64,000 bases of DNA, taken from the NCBI GenBank assembly GCA_009917695.1, contig JAACJG010000001.1, positions 62,001-126,000 of the forward strand, given 5' to 3'. The DNA is from Candidatus Rifleibacterium amylolyticum (GTDB lineage: Bacteria > Muiribacteriota > Ozemobacteria > Ozemobacterales > Ozemobacteraceae). Shown in pieces: positions 49,628-58,267 of this stretch (its first letter is position 1; each line of letters opens with the position of its first letter). The notes beneath the pieces were generated by a model. The model worked only from the letters and a program-made list of their open reading frames with translations. It made no database searches and was not told the DNA's origin. The position numbers and the translations under genes are program-made.

Positions 49628-52058
49628 TGCGGCCGCGGTGCTTGACGTGTGTGTCGAACCAGTCGAACATCTCGACGAGTGTATGCAGAATCGATTCGCG
49701 CGCTTCGTAGCTGTGCCCTTCGAAAGGCAGAACGACAAGGCGGACGGTGCCGCCGTGGCCCTTGATTGCGCCGAACATGCGCTGGCTCTGTATCGGGAAG
49801 GTTCCCGGGTTCGGGTCGTCAGCGCCATGCAGCAGCAAAATAGGTTCTTTAATTTTATCTGCATGAGTGAACGCTGACATGTGGGTGTAGATGTCGCGGG
49901 CCTCCCAGAAGGTGCGGCGCTCACCCTGAAATCCGAATGGTGTCAATGTTCGATTGTAGGCTCCACTGCGTGCAATGCCTGCAGCGAACAGGTCTGTGTG
50001 GGCAAGCAGATTGGCTACCATGAAGGCCCCATAAGAGTGTCCGGCTATGCCGATGCGGTCGCGGTCCGCCACGCCCAGTTCGACAAGCTTGTCTACTGCG
50101 GCTTTGGCACCGGCGCTGATCTGTTCGACAAAATTATCGTTGGCGGTCAGCGGGTCGCCGACGACTGGAATTGTTGCATTATCGAGTACGACATAACCGC
50201 GCAGCAGAAAGAACAGTATCGATGTACCGCTGATCCTGGCATAGCGATTGGTTGCCGCCCGCACCTGACCAGCCGTGCTGATGTCGGTGTATTCGCGCGG
50301 ATAAGCCCAGACAATGGCCGGGTAGCGCCGGCCAGGTTTGTAATTTAACGGATAGTAGAGAGTTCCCGACAATGGCACGCCGTCGTCGCGTTCGTATTTG
50401 ATCAGCTCTTTTTTGACGTTCGCAAGCTCTGGCGCTGGTGGTTCAAATGCGGTCAGCGCAACTGGCTCACCGGCGCTGTAGTCGCTGATATTTCTGACGA
50501 AGTAATTTGCTGGAGTTTCGACGTCTTCGCGGCTGGTAACAATGGTTTTGAGCTCATTGTCGGCAAAATCGACGAAACTCTCGAAAACTTCGCTGCCCGA
50601 AACTATTATGTCATGCTTCTCACCGGTGAACAGGTTGTAACGGCGCAGAAACGGGCGAAACCCCTCGGGCGTCGCGCCTCTGCCGTCAAGATAGACCCAG
50701 TTGTCGTCTTCAAGAATCGCCAGCGATTCACCGGCGCTGTTGATGCGGTAAACCAGTGTTCCTTCGTCGTTATACTGATCCGAATAATTGCGCGAAAACA
50801 CAACCCGACTCTCTGAAGCAGTATTGGTGCGGCTCATGTCGATGATTCGCGACTTGATCCATTTGGTGTCGCGGTCGTAGTCCCAGATCATCGCCATATC
50901 TTTTTTGTTGAACTGATCTAGCCCTGAATAGCGCATGGGCAGGCGTATAATCTCGCGCGGTTTCCCTTGGAAAGGCGCGTCGTAAGCTTTGAGAACATCG
51001 CGGAATTCAGCGCTGCGATTCGGGTCGCCACCGTCGAGAGCTTCGACCCAGCACAGGGTGGCAGGCTGCATTCGCTGCCAGAACGGAGAACGCATGCCGG
51101 TAATGACTCCTTCGATTGGAATCTCTTCGCCGGCCGGTTGCTGCGCCAGAGTTTTCAGGTGGCGGCCGTTGATGTCCCAGAGTTCGTAGCGGTGCGCAAA
51201 GCGGCCAACGGTAACGGTGCGCGAGAAAGGCTTTTCGATTATTTTTGCCAGTGCGTATTTGCCGTCAGGAGAACTGCTGACACTGCTGATAAGAGCTGGC
51301 GGCCCGAATTTAGCGCCTCTCCCGGTGGCAACATTGTAGCTGTAAACCTGAGATGTGGCGTAATATTCAAACAACTTCTCGTCGTGGTCAGTCTGAATCA
51401 GATCCTGAAACGTGCGTACCTGCGAGACGCGCCCGCTGGTCTCCTGAATTTCAGGGGTTTCCGGCAGCAGCGGCGCTTCCGGGGGCACGCCGCGTTTTTC
51501 GGGCCAGAGTGGAACATAGAGGGTTCGGCTGTCACGACTCCACCAGAACGGACTCAGCAGCACCGAATTGAGTCGAGGCGGCGACAGGCGTTTGCCGGTT
51601 CCCTTGAATGGATCAAAAAGCCAGACTTCAGAGCCGTCTTTTTGATAGAGCGCGGCAGCAAATAGCTTGCCATCGGGTGACCAGGTCGGATGCCCGAATT
51701 TTTTGCCTTCGGGCAGCTTTATTGGCGTGGTTTTGCCGGTTGCGAGATCGAGCAGTTGAATCGACTGCACGTAATAACTGCGTTTGGGAATATTGTAGCG
51801 CGTGAGAATGCGCATGCCGGCAAGTCTGGCCTGTGGTTCTGCGAGATCTTCGAGGCTGAGCTGGGTGGTCGATTCGACCAGCAGCGCGGTTTTACCCTGA
51901 GGGTTGATGGTGAGCTGCGGCGGGTTCGGTTTATCGACGATTTTTACAATCTGTTTGTCAGGAACGCGGTAACCTTGTCTGGCCATAATATGATTCACTG
52001 CCGGGAGAGAAAACACCAACAGACATATCAGCAGCCTGGTCAGTTCGTTTTTTCCCAT
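49620..52058 (-). CDS. exported S9 prolyl oligopeptidase-family peptidase
   Basis: An 812-residue periplasmic peptidase with a signal peptide (MGKNELTRLLICLLVFSLPA). A beta-propeller region (about 60-540, with TWSPDGKLFAAALYQ and SSVSSSPDGKYALAK) gates the C-terminal alpha/beta hydrolase. Its triad is Ser in IAGHSYGAFMVA, Asp in LLHGADDPNPGT and His in FEGHSYEAR. The layout is that of S9C/glutamyl-endopeptidase-like enzymes. It would trim peptides from protein digestion. AAAGG precedes the ATG. The stop codon is inside the right REP palindrome, and the C-terminus ends in a basic KHRGRNR. Confidence 0.92.
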   Translation of the reverse strand: MGKNELTRLLICLLVFSLPAVNHIMARQGYRVPDKQIVKIVDKPNPPQLTINPQGKTALLVESTTQLSLEDLAEPQARLAGMRILTRYNIPKRSYYVQSIQLLDLATGKTTPIKLPEGKKFGHPTWSPDGKLFAAALYQKDGSEVWLFDPFKGTGKRLSPPRLNSVLLSPFWWSRDSRTLYVPLWPEKRGVPPEAPLLPETPEIQETSGRVSQVRTFQDLIQTDHDEKLFEYYATSQVYSYNVATGRGAKFGPPALISSVSSSPDGKYALAKIIEKPFSRTVTVGRFAHRYELWDINGRHLKTLAQQPAGEEIPIEGVITGMRSPFWQRMQPATLCWVEALDGGDPNRSAEFRDVLKAYDAPFQGKPREIIRLPMRYSGLDQFNKKDMAMIWDYDRDTKWIKSRIIDMSRTNTASESRVVFSRNYSDQYNDEGTLVYRINSAGESLAILEDDNWVYLDGRGATPEGFRPFLRRYNLFTGEKHDIIVSGSEVFESFVDFADNELKTIVTSREDVETPANYFVRNISDYSAGEPVALTAFEPPAPELANVKKELIKYERDDGVPLSGTLYYPLNYKPGRRYPAIVWAYPREYTDISTAGQVRAATNRYARISGTSILFFLLRGYVVLDNATIPVVGDPLTANDNFVEQISAGAKAAVDKLVELGVADRDRIGIAGHSYGAFMVANLLAHTDLFAAGIARSGAYNRTLTPFGFQGERRTFWEARDIYTHMSAFTHADKIKEPILLLHGADDPNPGTFPIQSQRMFGAIKGHGGTVRLVVLPFEGHSYEARESILHTLVEMFDWFDTHVKHRGRNR

Positions 52059-52130
52059 AAATGCAACCTTTCAATTTTTTTATCATACTAATTGAAACTG
52101 CTTTGAATAACAACCGCATCGCCGGCAAAT

Positions 52131-52160
52131 AAAAAAGCCGGGGCGCTGAGCCCCGGCTTT
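52131..52160 (-). terminator. terminator of the C39-like protease gene
   Basis: Minus-strand AAAGCCGGGG, a seven-base loop and CCCCGGCTTT, then TTTATTTG. It lies 20 bases after the stop codon at 52181. Confidence 0.87.
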
Positions 52161-52180
52161 GTTCAAGCTTTTACGTTTTA

Positions 52181-53449
52181 TCAGCGGGCGAATACGTAAC
52201 CGAGTTTCTTGGTGAAGTTGCCGGCTGCACAGGCAACGCTTGAGAGAAGATTACCACCTGCCTGCGCGACCCAGCCGGTCGCTTTTACCAGGCTGCCAGC
52301 TACTACGGCAGTGCCGCCGAGCAGGGTGTTGCCAAAACCGCCGCCATTGAGTTTGCTTTTGCCCCAGTCGACGATTTTGTCGCCGCCGGCCTTGAAGCCT
52401 TTGCCGGTAACGCCGAGAACGGTTCCGGGAATGCCAAGGGTGCATTTTACGATGCCGCCGGCGAACTGCATCGGAGCGATGCGTTTGAAACCGGTAACTA
52501 CATCGTTGATTCCGCTGGCCATGGTGTCTTCCATGGCAGTGTTGAAGTTAAAATTGAATGCCGCCGGGGACTGAGCCGCTTCTCGGGGACCATTGATGTC
52601 GATAAGAAGATTCTTGTAGCCGAGCAGGCTGTTGGGAAGTTTGTTGCCTACCGGGTCTTCCCAGGCTGTTTTGAATTTTTCGATGCTCATGGTGTAGCCA
52701 CTGCTAGTTCCCCAGTATGAATCACGCATTTTCACGCCGGTCACATTGCCGCTGCTGTCGGTGGTGTAACCGTAGATGGTGACCCAGTGCGGCGTGCCGC
52801 TGCCAGAATTTACCAGTGCTATAACCGGTTTGCCGGCATCGATTTTGTTGGTAATGTCGGTGATCGAGGCGTTGTGACGCTGTACAGCATCGACGCCATT
52901 CATGTTGAGGTATTCGACGATGGTTGGCGGAGCAGTAAAAATTCCGGCCGGGTTGGTGTTTTTATAGGCAGTCTGCGGGTCGTGCGGAATTCCCAGGCCA
53001 TGGAAAGCTGAGGTCATGGCAAACTGGCCGCAGTAGTTGTCGCCATCGATGCTGATCTGCTGATTGTCGAAGCCGGGCAGTTCTTTGCTGGACTCAGCGG
53101 TGGGAGCCGAGGCTTCGCCGCTGCCGGTTGCAAATACCTTGCCGAGGGTTTCCTTGACCTTGTCGGCTGCTTCTTTAACCTTGTCTTTGGTTGACTGTGA
53201 GATTTCAAACTGCTTTCGCACCTCTTCGTAATTGCGTTTGGCAGCTTCGACTTCGTTGGCTAGATCTTTTTTGGCGCCGGTGACAGTGTTGTTGAGCGAA
53301 TCGACATACTGTTTGTACAGGCGCTCGTATTTCATGCGTGCTTCTTCGAGTTCACGCTGCAGTTTTTCGGCGCTGAGCACTGAAGTGAGCATGCACAGCA
53401 GAACGACGCACGCAAGCGCTAACCCTGTCTGTTTGAACGTTCTATTCAT
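52181..53449 (-). CDS. exported C39-like cysteine protease with coiled coil and hydrophobic tail
   Basis: A 422-residue protein. A signal peptide (MNRTFKQTGLALACVVLLCM) is followed by a coiled coil (residues 27-105, LQRELEEARMKYERLYKQYV). A C39-like papain-fold domain (125-285) has C140 in DNYCGQFAM, H221 in TPHWVTIYGY and D243 in RDSYWG, a complete triad. The last 110 residues are Gly-rich and hydrophobic (GTVLGVTGKGFKAGGDKI, GGNLLSSVACAAGNF) and could enter a membrane. C39 proteins cleave double-Gly leaders, but this one lacks the ABC fusion. It may be a secreted effector or autolysin. GGAGG precedes the ATG. Confidence 0.8.
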   Translation of the reverse strand: MNRTFKQTGLALACVVLLCMLTSVLSAEKLQRELEEARMKYERLYKQYVDSLNNTVTGAKKDLANEVEAAKRNYEEVRKQFEISQSTKDKVKEAADKVKETLGKVFATGSGEASAPTAESSKELPGFDNQQISIDGDNYCGQFAMTSAFHGLGIPHDPQTAYKNTNPAGIFTAPPTIVEYLNMNGVDAVQRHNASITDITNKIDAGKPVIALVNSGSGTPHWVTIYGYTTDSSGNVTGVKMRDSYWGTSSGYTMSIEKFKTAWEDPVGNKLPNSLLGYKNLLIDINGPREAAQSPAAFNFNFNTAMEDTMASGINDVVTGFKRIAPMQFAGGIVKCTLGIPGTVLGVTGKGFKAGGDKIVDWGKSKLNGGGFGNTLLGGTAVVAGSLVKATGWVAQAGGNLLSSVACAAGNFTKKLGYVFAR

Positions 53450-53683
53450 AGCGACCTCCATTCAATGGCCGTAATCTTCAAGTTTGCCTTTAATTATAAG
53501 AACAGACACCACAACCGTCAATGTACCGACGCATAAATATGATGTTTTAGACAAAAGCAACGGTCGCTCTGCGCGAGTTCGCTCAGGACTCTGCGCAGCT
53601 CTGGCGAAGCAGGGGGGCAGGTGCATGATGACAAAAATCAATGCCTCGCTATTGTTCTGTCAGGTTTTGCCAGGGATTGCTGA
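53450..53683. other. promoter-bearing spacer
   Basis: It holds the promoter of the C39-like gene (53493-53521) and a stretch with imperfect CTGCGCGAG/CTGCGCAG repeats (53570-53612). No gene is supported: a plus-strand open frame here has no family features. Confidence 0.5.
53493..53521 (-). promoter_or_regulatory. promoter of the C39-like protease gene
   Basis: TTGACG (53521-53516), 17 bases, TATAAT (53498-53493) on the minus strand, about 37 bases from transcript start to the ATG. Confidence 0.85.
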
Positions 53684-54916
53684 TTACAAGGCTGCTGTCA
53701 GTTTGAGAAGGCGTGAGGCGAGTGTGTTGAATGCATCAGAATCGACGGCCTTCTGGGAGTTTACGATCGTGCATGAAAGAGTGTAGAAGGGTGATTCTGG
53801 CGTTTTTTGCAGGAGCCAGGTGTAGTTGAGCACGCCGGGTTCGCTGCCGCCTTTGAAGCCGGCGATGTGCCAGTCTTTTTTATCGACCAGCCCGGTCGCC
53901 GGATTGATGCGAATCAGACGGCTATCGCGCAGCGAATAGATCACATTGCACAGTTCGCGGGTGCTGATGAACCATTCGATTTCCTCTACCAGAACAGGTG
54001 AGTCGATATTATAGATTGCAGATATTGAGGCTATCTCGGACGGCTTGATAGCATCCATGGCGTCGAGAACGGCTTTTTTGCCGGCGGCGTCTGCCTTGAG
54101 GTATTTCTCGGCGTCGGCCGGGAAGAAGAATTTGAGCTTGAGAACCTGGCTGGTGTTATAGAGGTCGGCGCAGCTGGCGGGAAAATAGCTGCGCAGCTTA
54201 TCGACACCGATCAGGTGGTAGATGTGGTCTGTGGCGGTGTTGTCGCTGACTGAGATCATCAGTCCGGCGAGGGTTTCGAGCGTGTGCCGACTACCGGCCG
54301 GCCATTCCTGCAAAAGGCCGCTGGAAAATGAGCGCCATTCTTCGCGCAGTTCAATTATATCGCTCCAGCTGCGCTCGCCCCTGTTGATCGAATCTTCAAG
54401 GGCCTTCAACAGATAGAGCTTGAAAGCGGAACCGCAACCGAGCGCTTTGTCAGGATTGAGCACAAATATCTCTTTTGTGGCTTCTTTTGTCGTGTCGTGT
54501 TGCAGCAGGCAAATGCTGATATCGCCCGCAAGTTTTTTAAGTTCGCTTTTTACGGCTTCAAATGTGTCGCTGGTGAATTCTGGAGCTCCGAACCAGAGTG
54601 TTGAAACCTTGTTATCAGCATTTATTTTGATTTTTGAATCGGCTTCGCCCTTTTCGAAAACCAGCCGGTAGCCGCTGTCGGTGCTGCGCGCCTCTTTGTA
54701 TTTGCCAAGGGTATCAATGTATATTTTTCTGATTTCGATAATCTTTTCGGCCGGGATCACACTGAGAAAGTCAGCGGCAAAATATTGTCCGACCTGCTTT
54801 TCATCGCAGGAAAAAATACGGCCGTAGGCTTCCTGCGGCGACAGATCGGCGTTGTCGGCCCAGCCGGGTATAGCTAATGCCAGTGCTACAAAAATTACCA
54901 TCATCAGTCTTTTCAT
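53684..54916 (-). CDS. exported class A beta-lactamase-fold serine hydrolase
   Basis: A 410-residue protein with a signal peptide (MKRLMMVIFVALALAIPGWA), an N-terminal domain (22-130) resembling DUF3887-type regions, and a penicillin-binding-fold domain. The catalytic set is S163-x-x-K166 in GCGSAFKLYLL, S224-D-N226 in ISVSDNTATD, and KGG in FKGGSEPG in place of KTG. The KGG box and the extra N-terminal domain suggest a related hydrolase or esterase rather than a true resistance beta-lactamase. GGGAG precedes the ATG at 54916. It follows mscS by 73 bases. Confidence 0.85.
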   Translation of the reverse strand: MKRLMMVIFVALALAIPGWADNADLSPQEAYGRIFSCDEKQVGQYFAADFLSVIPAEKIIEIRKIYIDTLGKYKEARSTDSGYRLVFEKGEADSKIKINADNKVSTLWFGAPEFTSDTFEAVKSELKKLAGDISICLLQHDTTKEATKEIFVLNPDKALGCGSAFKLYLLKALEDSINRGERSWSDIIELREEWRSFSSGLLQEWPAGSRHTLETLAGLMISVSDNTATDHIYHLIGVDKLRSYFPASCADLYNTSQVLKLKFFFPADAEKYLKADAAGKKAVLDAMDAIKPSEIASISAIYNIDSPVLVEEIEWFISTRELCNVIYSLRDSRLIRINPATGLVDKKDWHIAGFKGGSEPGVLNYTWLLQKTPESPFYTLSCTIVNSQKAVDSDAFNTLASRLLKLTAAL

Positions 54917-54989
54917 GATTCGCTCCCTTGATACATATTGAGGTGTTTCAGAATCCAGGATTCGTGCAAACAGGCTGGCAGCCATAAAG

Positions 54990-55820
54990 TCAAATTGCGC
55001 TCTCACCGGGGTCAACCATTGCCGGCGATCTCATTGCCGCAAACTTGTAGCCGGCTTCGCGAAGAGCTGTCTTTCCGCGTTCTGTGAGGTCTGAAATAAA
55101 GGCGAACTCGTCGTGCCCATCGATCGGGTAGGCTCTGATCCGATACTGTGTCGCCAGCGGAAACTCACGTAGAACCACGCGAACCGGTCGTGAAAACTGC
55201 GTATAGGGACTGGTAAGAGCAACATCGCGCAGGATCTGACGGACAAGCTCAGGATCGTGCTCGGGGTGCAGATAGAAGAGGGCAGAGCACTGCTGCTCAC
55301 GAAAGCCGTCGTTGGCATTGCGTATGCTGCCGTTCCAGATACAGCTGTGAGGAATGGTCACCGCGTCGTCATCAGGTGTGACCAGCTTGAGCGAGCGAAG
55401 GTTGATTGCCTGAACCTCACCATATATACCGTTGATCGTGACCCGATCACCTACTCGATAGGGTTGTTCGTAAACTGCTATGATTCCAGCAATCAGACTC
55501 GACGCAAAATCCTTGAACGCAAAGCCGAGTGCCAGACCGACCGCGCCGAAAAATGCGATAAAATTCTGCATGGTTGGCTTGACAATTGTTGGAACGAGTA
55601 ACAACAGCGTGACACCTGTTATCACCAGCCTGAAAATAGGTATCATCGGCAGCAGATAATAGCTGAATCGCGGCGGCATGAGTCGGGCAAGAGCCGGTAT
55701 AAATCGTTTGACCAGGCTGCTCAGAACCAGGGCCGTCAAGATGAGAAATGCAATATAAATAAACGGAATCTGCTCGAAATCTCTGAAAATCTGCTCGGGA
55801 GTGGTGGTTTCTAGTGTCAT
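54990..55820 (-). CDS. small-conductance mechanosensitive channel (MscS family)
   Basis: A 276-residue channel protein that opens under membrane tension to release solutes in osmotic downshock. Three membrane helices (about 18-38, 52-80, 85-115) end in the pore helix AFFGAVGLALGFAFKDFASSL. The MscS beta domain follows (VGDRVTINGIYGEVQAINLRS, IPHSCIWNGSIRN), then the C-terminal alpha/beta domain. It is close in length to E. coli MscS. It starts two bases after the stop of the pseudo-ATPase gene, so the two are translated together. Confidence 0.93.
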   Translation of the reverse strand: MTLETTTPEQIFRDFEQIPFIYIAFLILTALVLSSLVKRFIPALARLMPPRFSYYLLPMIPIFRLVITGVTLLLLVPTIVKPTMQNFIAFFGAVGLALGFAFKDFASSLIAGIIAVYEQPYRVGDRVTINGIYGEVQAINLRSLKLVTPDDDAVTIPHSCIWNGSIRNANDGFREQQCSALFYLHPEHDPELVRQILRDVALTSPYTQFSRPVRVVLREFPLATQYRIRAYPIDGHDEFAFISDLTERGKTALREAGYKFAAMRSPAMVDPGESAI

Positions 55821-55822
55821 GA

Positions 55823-57091
55823 TTACATCGCATCCTGCAGGTGATCCTGCTCGGCCAGGAAGCGCCTGATCGCCGGGTAACCCTGCCAGCTGGCGCGCCA
55901 GACATCGTTCTCGTTAACGACAATACCGGCTTTATGAAGCCGGTTCAAAAGGCCTATCAGCCGGCTTTTTTCGATGCTGAGCAGGTCGAAAATCGCATCG
56001 GTTTTGAGTCCGTCGTGTTGCAGCAGATATAGCAGCAGAAATGCGCCAGTCTGGCCCGTATCGCCAGGGATAGTCGGCAGTTCGACGTCTTCAAACGCCT
56101 TTACCCAGATGGTTTTTGCCGTCGCAGAGGTTGCCGCATCTTTGTCGGCCACTTCGCGTGCCAGTTCCGCTACGTCTTCATCCGGCGCCAGTCGCAGGCT
56201 GTTACGCCAGATAGACCAGGCGACCAGCGGGATTCCACGAGATTCAACCGCGAGTTTTTTGAGAAAAGCAGACGGGAAGGCGTCAGCAGAGCTGTCGGCC
56301 TTGATGACCGCAGCGTCCAGTCGGCCTTTTCCCGTCATTTCTGGGGGCAGGATGAAACTGCCGTTGTCAGCCTGCCTGAACACGGTCGGGCGATAACTCT
56401 TGCGCGTTTCAAGCGAACAGAAAAGTGATTGAAGATCTTGTGCCGAAAGGCTTTGCAGGTAATAACATTTGTTAAAACTCTCGCGCATGTGCATGGCTGA
56501 ATCGAGGAAGTGCCAGAGCCAGCTGTTGCAACCGATAATGCAGCGCTGACGGCTGTGAAATAGCTTCGAAACGAGCCTTCTAAGATGTTCGAGGCCGTTG
56601 TAGTGCCTTAGAAAAAAGGCTTCAAGTCTTGGAATAATCAAAGGCTTATCGCTTTTTGCCGGCAGCGCATCAAGCCAGCTGAAATTGCGGGTGCGTAAAA
56701 CGCTGTAGTCTGGTGCTGCCAGAACAGTCCATTTATTTTCATCAGCGAGGATCTGCAGCATTTCTCCGAGACCACTGCCGTAAGGCGCTACCAGCACGCG
56801 CGAATATCCTTCAAGCGTTTCGTCTTCAAGCCATGGGAGTAGTGCTTCTTTTATCGCTGTGGTGGCTTCTTTCCAGCAGGGATAGGGTGCCAGCCAGTCT
56901 ATGAGCGACCTCGGGGCGTTCTTGAGCTCGCTTTGAACGGCTTCGATGCCACCTTCGCCGGCATCGTCGCTGACGCCCGAAAACAACTTCTCAAAAAAGG
57001 ACGCCGCTCTCTTGCTGGCTGGTTCGGCAGGTAATTCAAACTTTCCGGGTTTGACAAACTCCCAGAATTTGAGGTCGTTCTCTTCAGACAC
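55823..57091 (-). CDS. AAA-like protein with degenerate P-loop and C-terminal winged helix, paired with MscS
   Basis: A 422-residue cytoplasmic protein. The expected P-loop reads APYGSGLGEM (about 97-106), without the GKS/T lysine. A sensor-like strand RCIIGCNSWLWHF lies near 190. The C-terminus has a winged helix (KTDAIFDLLSIEKSRLIGLL, HKAGIVVNENDVWRASW). It may be an inactive ATPase that senses or regulates the channel. I recall similar proteins beside MscS in other bacteria but cannot verify this here. Start is a GTG with AGGAG about 11 bases upstream. Confidence 0.65.
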   Translation of the reverse strand: MSEENDLKFWEFVKPGKFELPAEPASKRAASFFEKLFSGVSDDAGEGGIEAVQSELKNAPRSLIDWLAPYPCWKEATTAIKEALLPWLEDETLEGYSRVLVAPYGSGLGEMLQILADENKWTVLAAPDYSVLRTRNFSWLDALPAKSDKPLIIPRLEAFFLRHYNGLEHLRRLVSKLFHSRQRCIIGCNSWLWHFLDSAMHMRESFNKCYYLQSLSAQDLQSLFCSLETRKSYRPTVFRQADNGSFILPPEMTGKGRLDAAVIKADSSADAFPSAFLKKLAVESRGIPLVAWSIWRNSLRLAPDEDVAELAREVADKDAATSATAKTIWVKAFEDVELPTIPGDTGQTGAFLLLYLLQHDGLKTDAIFDLLSIEKSRLIGLLNRLHKAGIVVNENDVWRASWQGYPAIRRFLAEQDHLQDAM

Positions 57092-57150
57092 TATCGATCA
57101 TCTCCTGCCAGGTCATTCTGAAAATGATGTTACCACGGCTTCGCAAAAAA

Positions 57151-58119
57151 TCATAATCCTGCTGCTTTTCGCTTGCCAATTCTTCGTATTTGAGGCTGGG
57201 CCGCTTTAGAAGATTTTTTGCCGTTGCTCAGAAATTGTTTGAGCTTGAGAACCGCGAGCTCTTTCGCCTTCGCCTCGACTTCAATGGTGAAGTCGCAGTC
57301 GAGTTGCAGCCAGTTGTCAGGAAAATCTGCGGTATCGATATAATCATGGTGCCGGTGTGGCTGCTTGCCCTGCCAGCCTTCAAGCGGGCTGGACAGATGG
57401 AACATCGGCTCACGCCGCCATGTCTGCAATGCGGCTGCCGTTGCTTCTTCGACGCTGAGATCGTCAGGCAGACAGCGGTGATGATGCACGTCATAGACCA
57501 GTGGAATCGCAAGCTCATGGCACAATGGCAGCAGTTCTGAAGGCGTATAAGTTTTGTCGTCGTTTTCGAGAGTCACCCGCTGTCGCGCTGACGGCGAAAG
57601 GCGTGTGAATGCCTCGGCAAAGCGTTTGAGCGCCGCCGGTTTGTCGCCGTAGCCGCCGCCGGCATGAATGTTTATAACGTCGGCACCAACCCATTCGGCA
57701 ACTTCGTTCTGATACTCAATTTCAGCGAGAGAACTGCTGACGGTTCTGGGGTTCGGTGAATTGAGCACGACGAACTGATCTGGGTGAAAGGATGCGCGCA
57801 AAGCATGCTGGCGCAGCAGCTCGCCGCATTGTCTGAAAGTTGCGATAATACTCTTTCCATCAGGCAGATCCGTAACCTGATAAGCCAGTTGTGGGTGGGT
57901 TTTCAGCGGCAATATCTGACTGTTGATGCGAAAACAGCCGATTCCGGTCTGTGCACAGAACTCGTATGCCTGCTTGAGAGCCTCGGCATTGGCGAGGCAG
58001 AGCCGTGACAGCTTTTGCAGCCGCTCTTTTTCAGACAGTTTGAGCAGGTGCGTGGCGGTTGTAGTCGAAAATTTTATCGGCTGTTCAACGAACAGGCAGC
58101 ATAAACCGAGTCTGATCAT
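57151..58119 (-). CDS. uvsE: UV DNA damage endonuclease UvsE/UvdE
   Basis: A 322-residue TIM-barrel nuclease that nicks DNA 5' to UV photoproducts. Family segments are MIRLGLCC at the start, FRINSQILPL, ASFHPDQFVVLNSP, INIHAGGGYGDK, LENDDKTYTP and VYDVHHHRC; the His, Glu and Asp residues in them bind three metal ions. The tail is basic. The ATG at 58119 has AGGA seven bases upstream; a GTG directly before it is the alternative. It is 59 bases upstream of the pseudo-ATPase gene. It is an alternative to UvrABC for photoproduct repair. Confidence 0.95.
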   Translation of the reverse strand: MIRLGLCCLFVEQPIKFSTTTATHLLKLSEKERLQKLSRLCLANAEALKQAYEFCAQTGIGCFRINSQILPLKTHPQLAYQVTDLPDGKSIIATFRQCGELLRQHALRASFHPDQFVVLNSPNPRTVSSSLAEIEYQNEVAEWVGADVINIHAGGGYGDKPAALKRFAEAFTRLSPSARQRVTLENDDKTYTPSELLPLCHELAIPLVYDVHHHRCLPDDLSVEEATAAALQTWRREPMFHLSSPLEGWQGKQPHRHHDYIDTADFPDNWLQLDCDFTIEVEAKAKELAVLKLKQFLSNGKKSSKAAQPQIRRIGKRKAAGL

Positions 58120-58200
58120 CACTTTTTCCTGCGTTAATATTGCGCTATTGTATCATATCTGATAATTTTTGACGCGATAGATCGGCCGCGCAGAACGGGG

Positions 58201-58229
58201 TTAAATTCTGAGTGGCTTCGGTGTATAAT
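58201..58229 (+). promoter_or_regulatory. promoter of trxB
   Basis: TTAAAT (58201-58206), 17 bases, TATAAT (58224-58229); the -35 box is weak but the -10 box is perfect. The leader is about 32 bases. Confidence 0.65.
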
Positions 58230-58267
58230 CACACAAAATCATACCGAATAACTACAGGAGAATAATC

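Noticed and set aside
53484-53786. Plus-strand gene between the C39-like and beta-lactamase-fold genes
   Set aside because: It overlaps the C39 promoter and the end of the hydrolase gene, lacks a ribosome-binding site and has no recognisable features.
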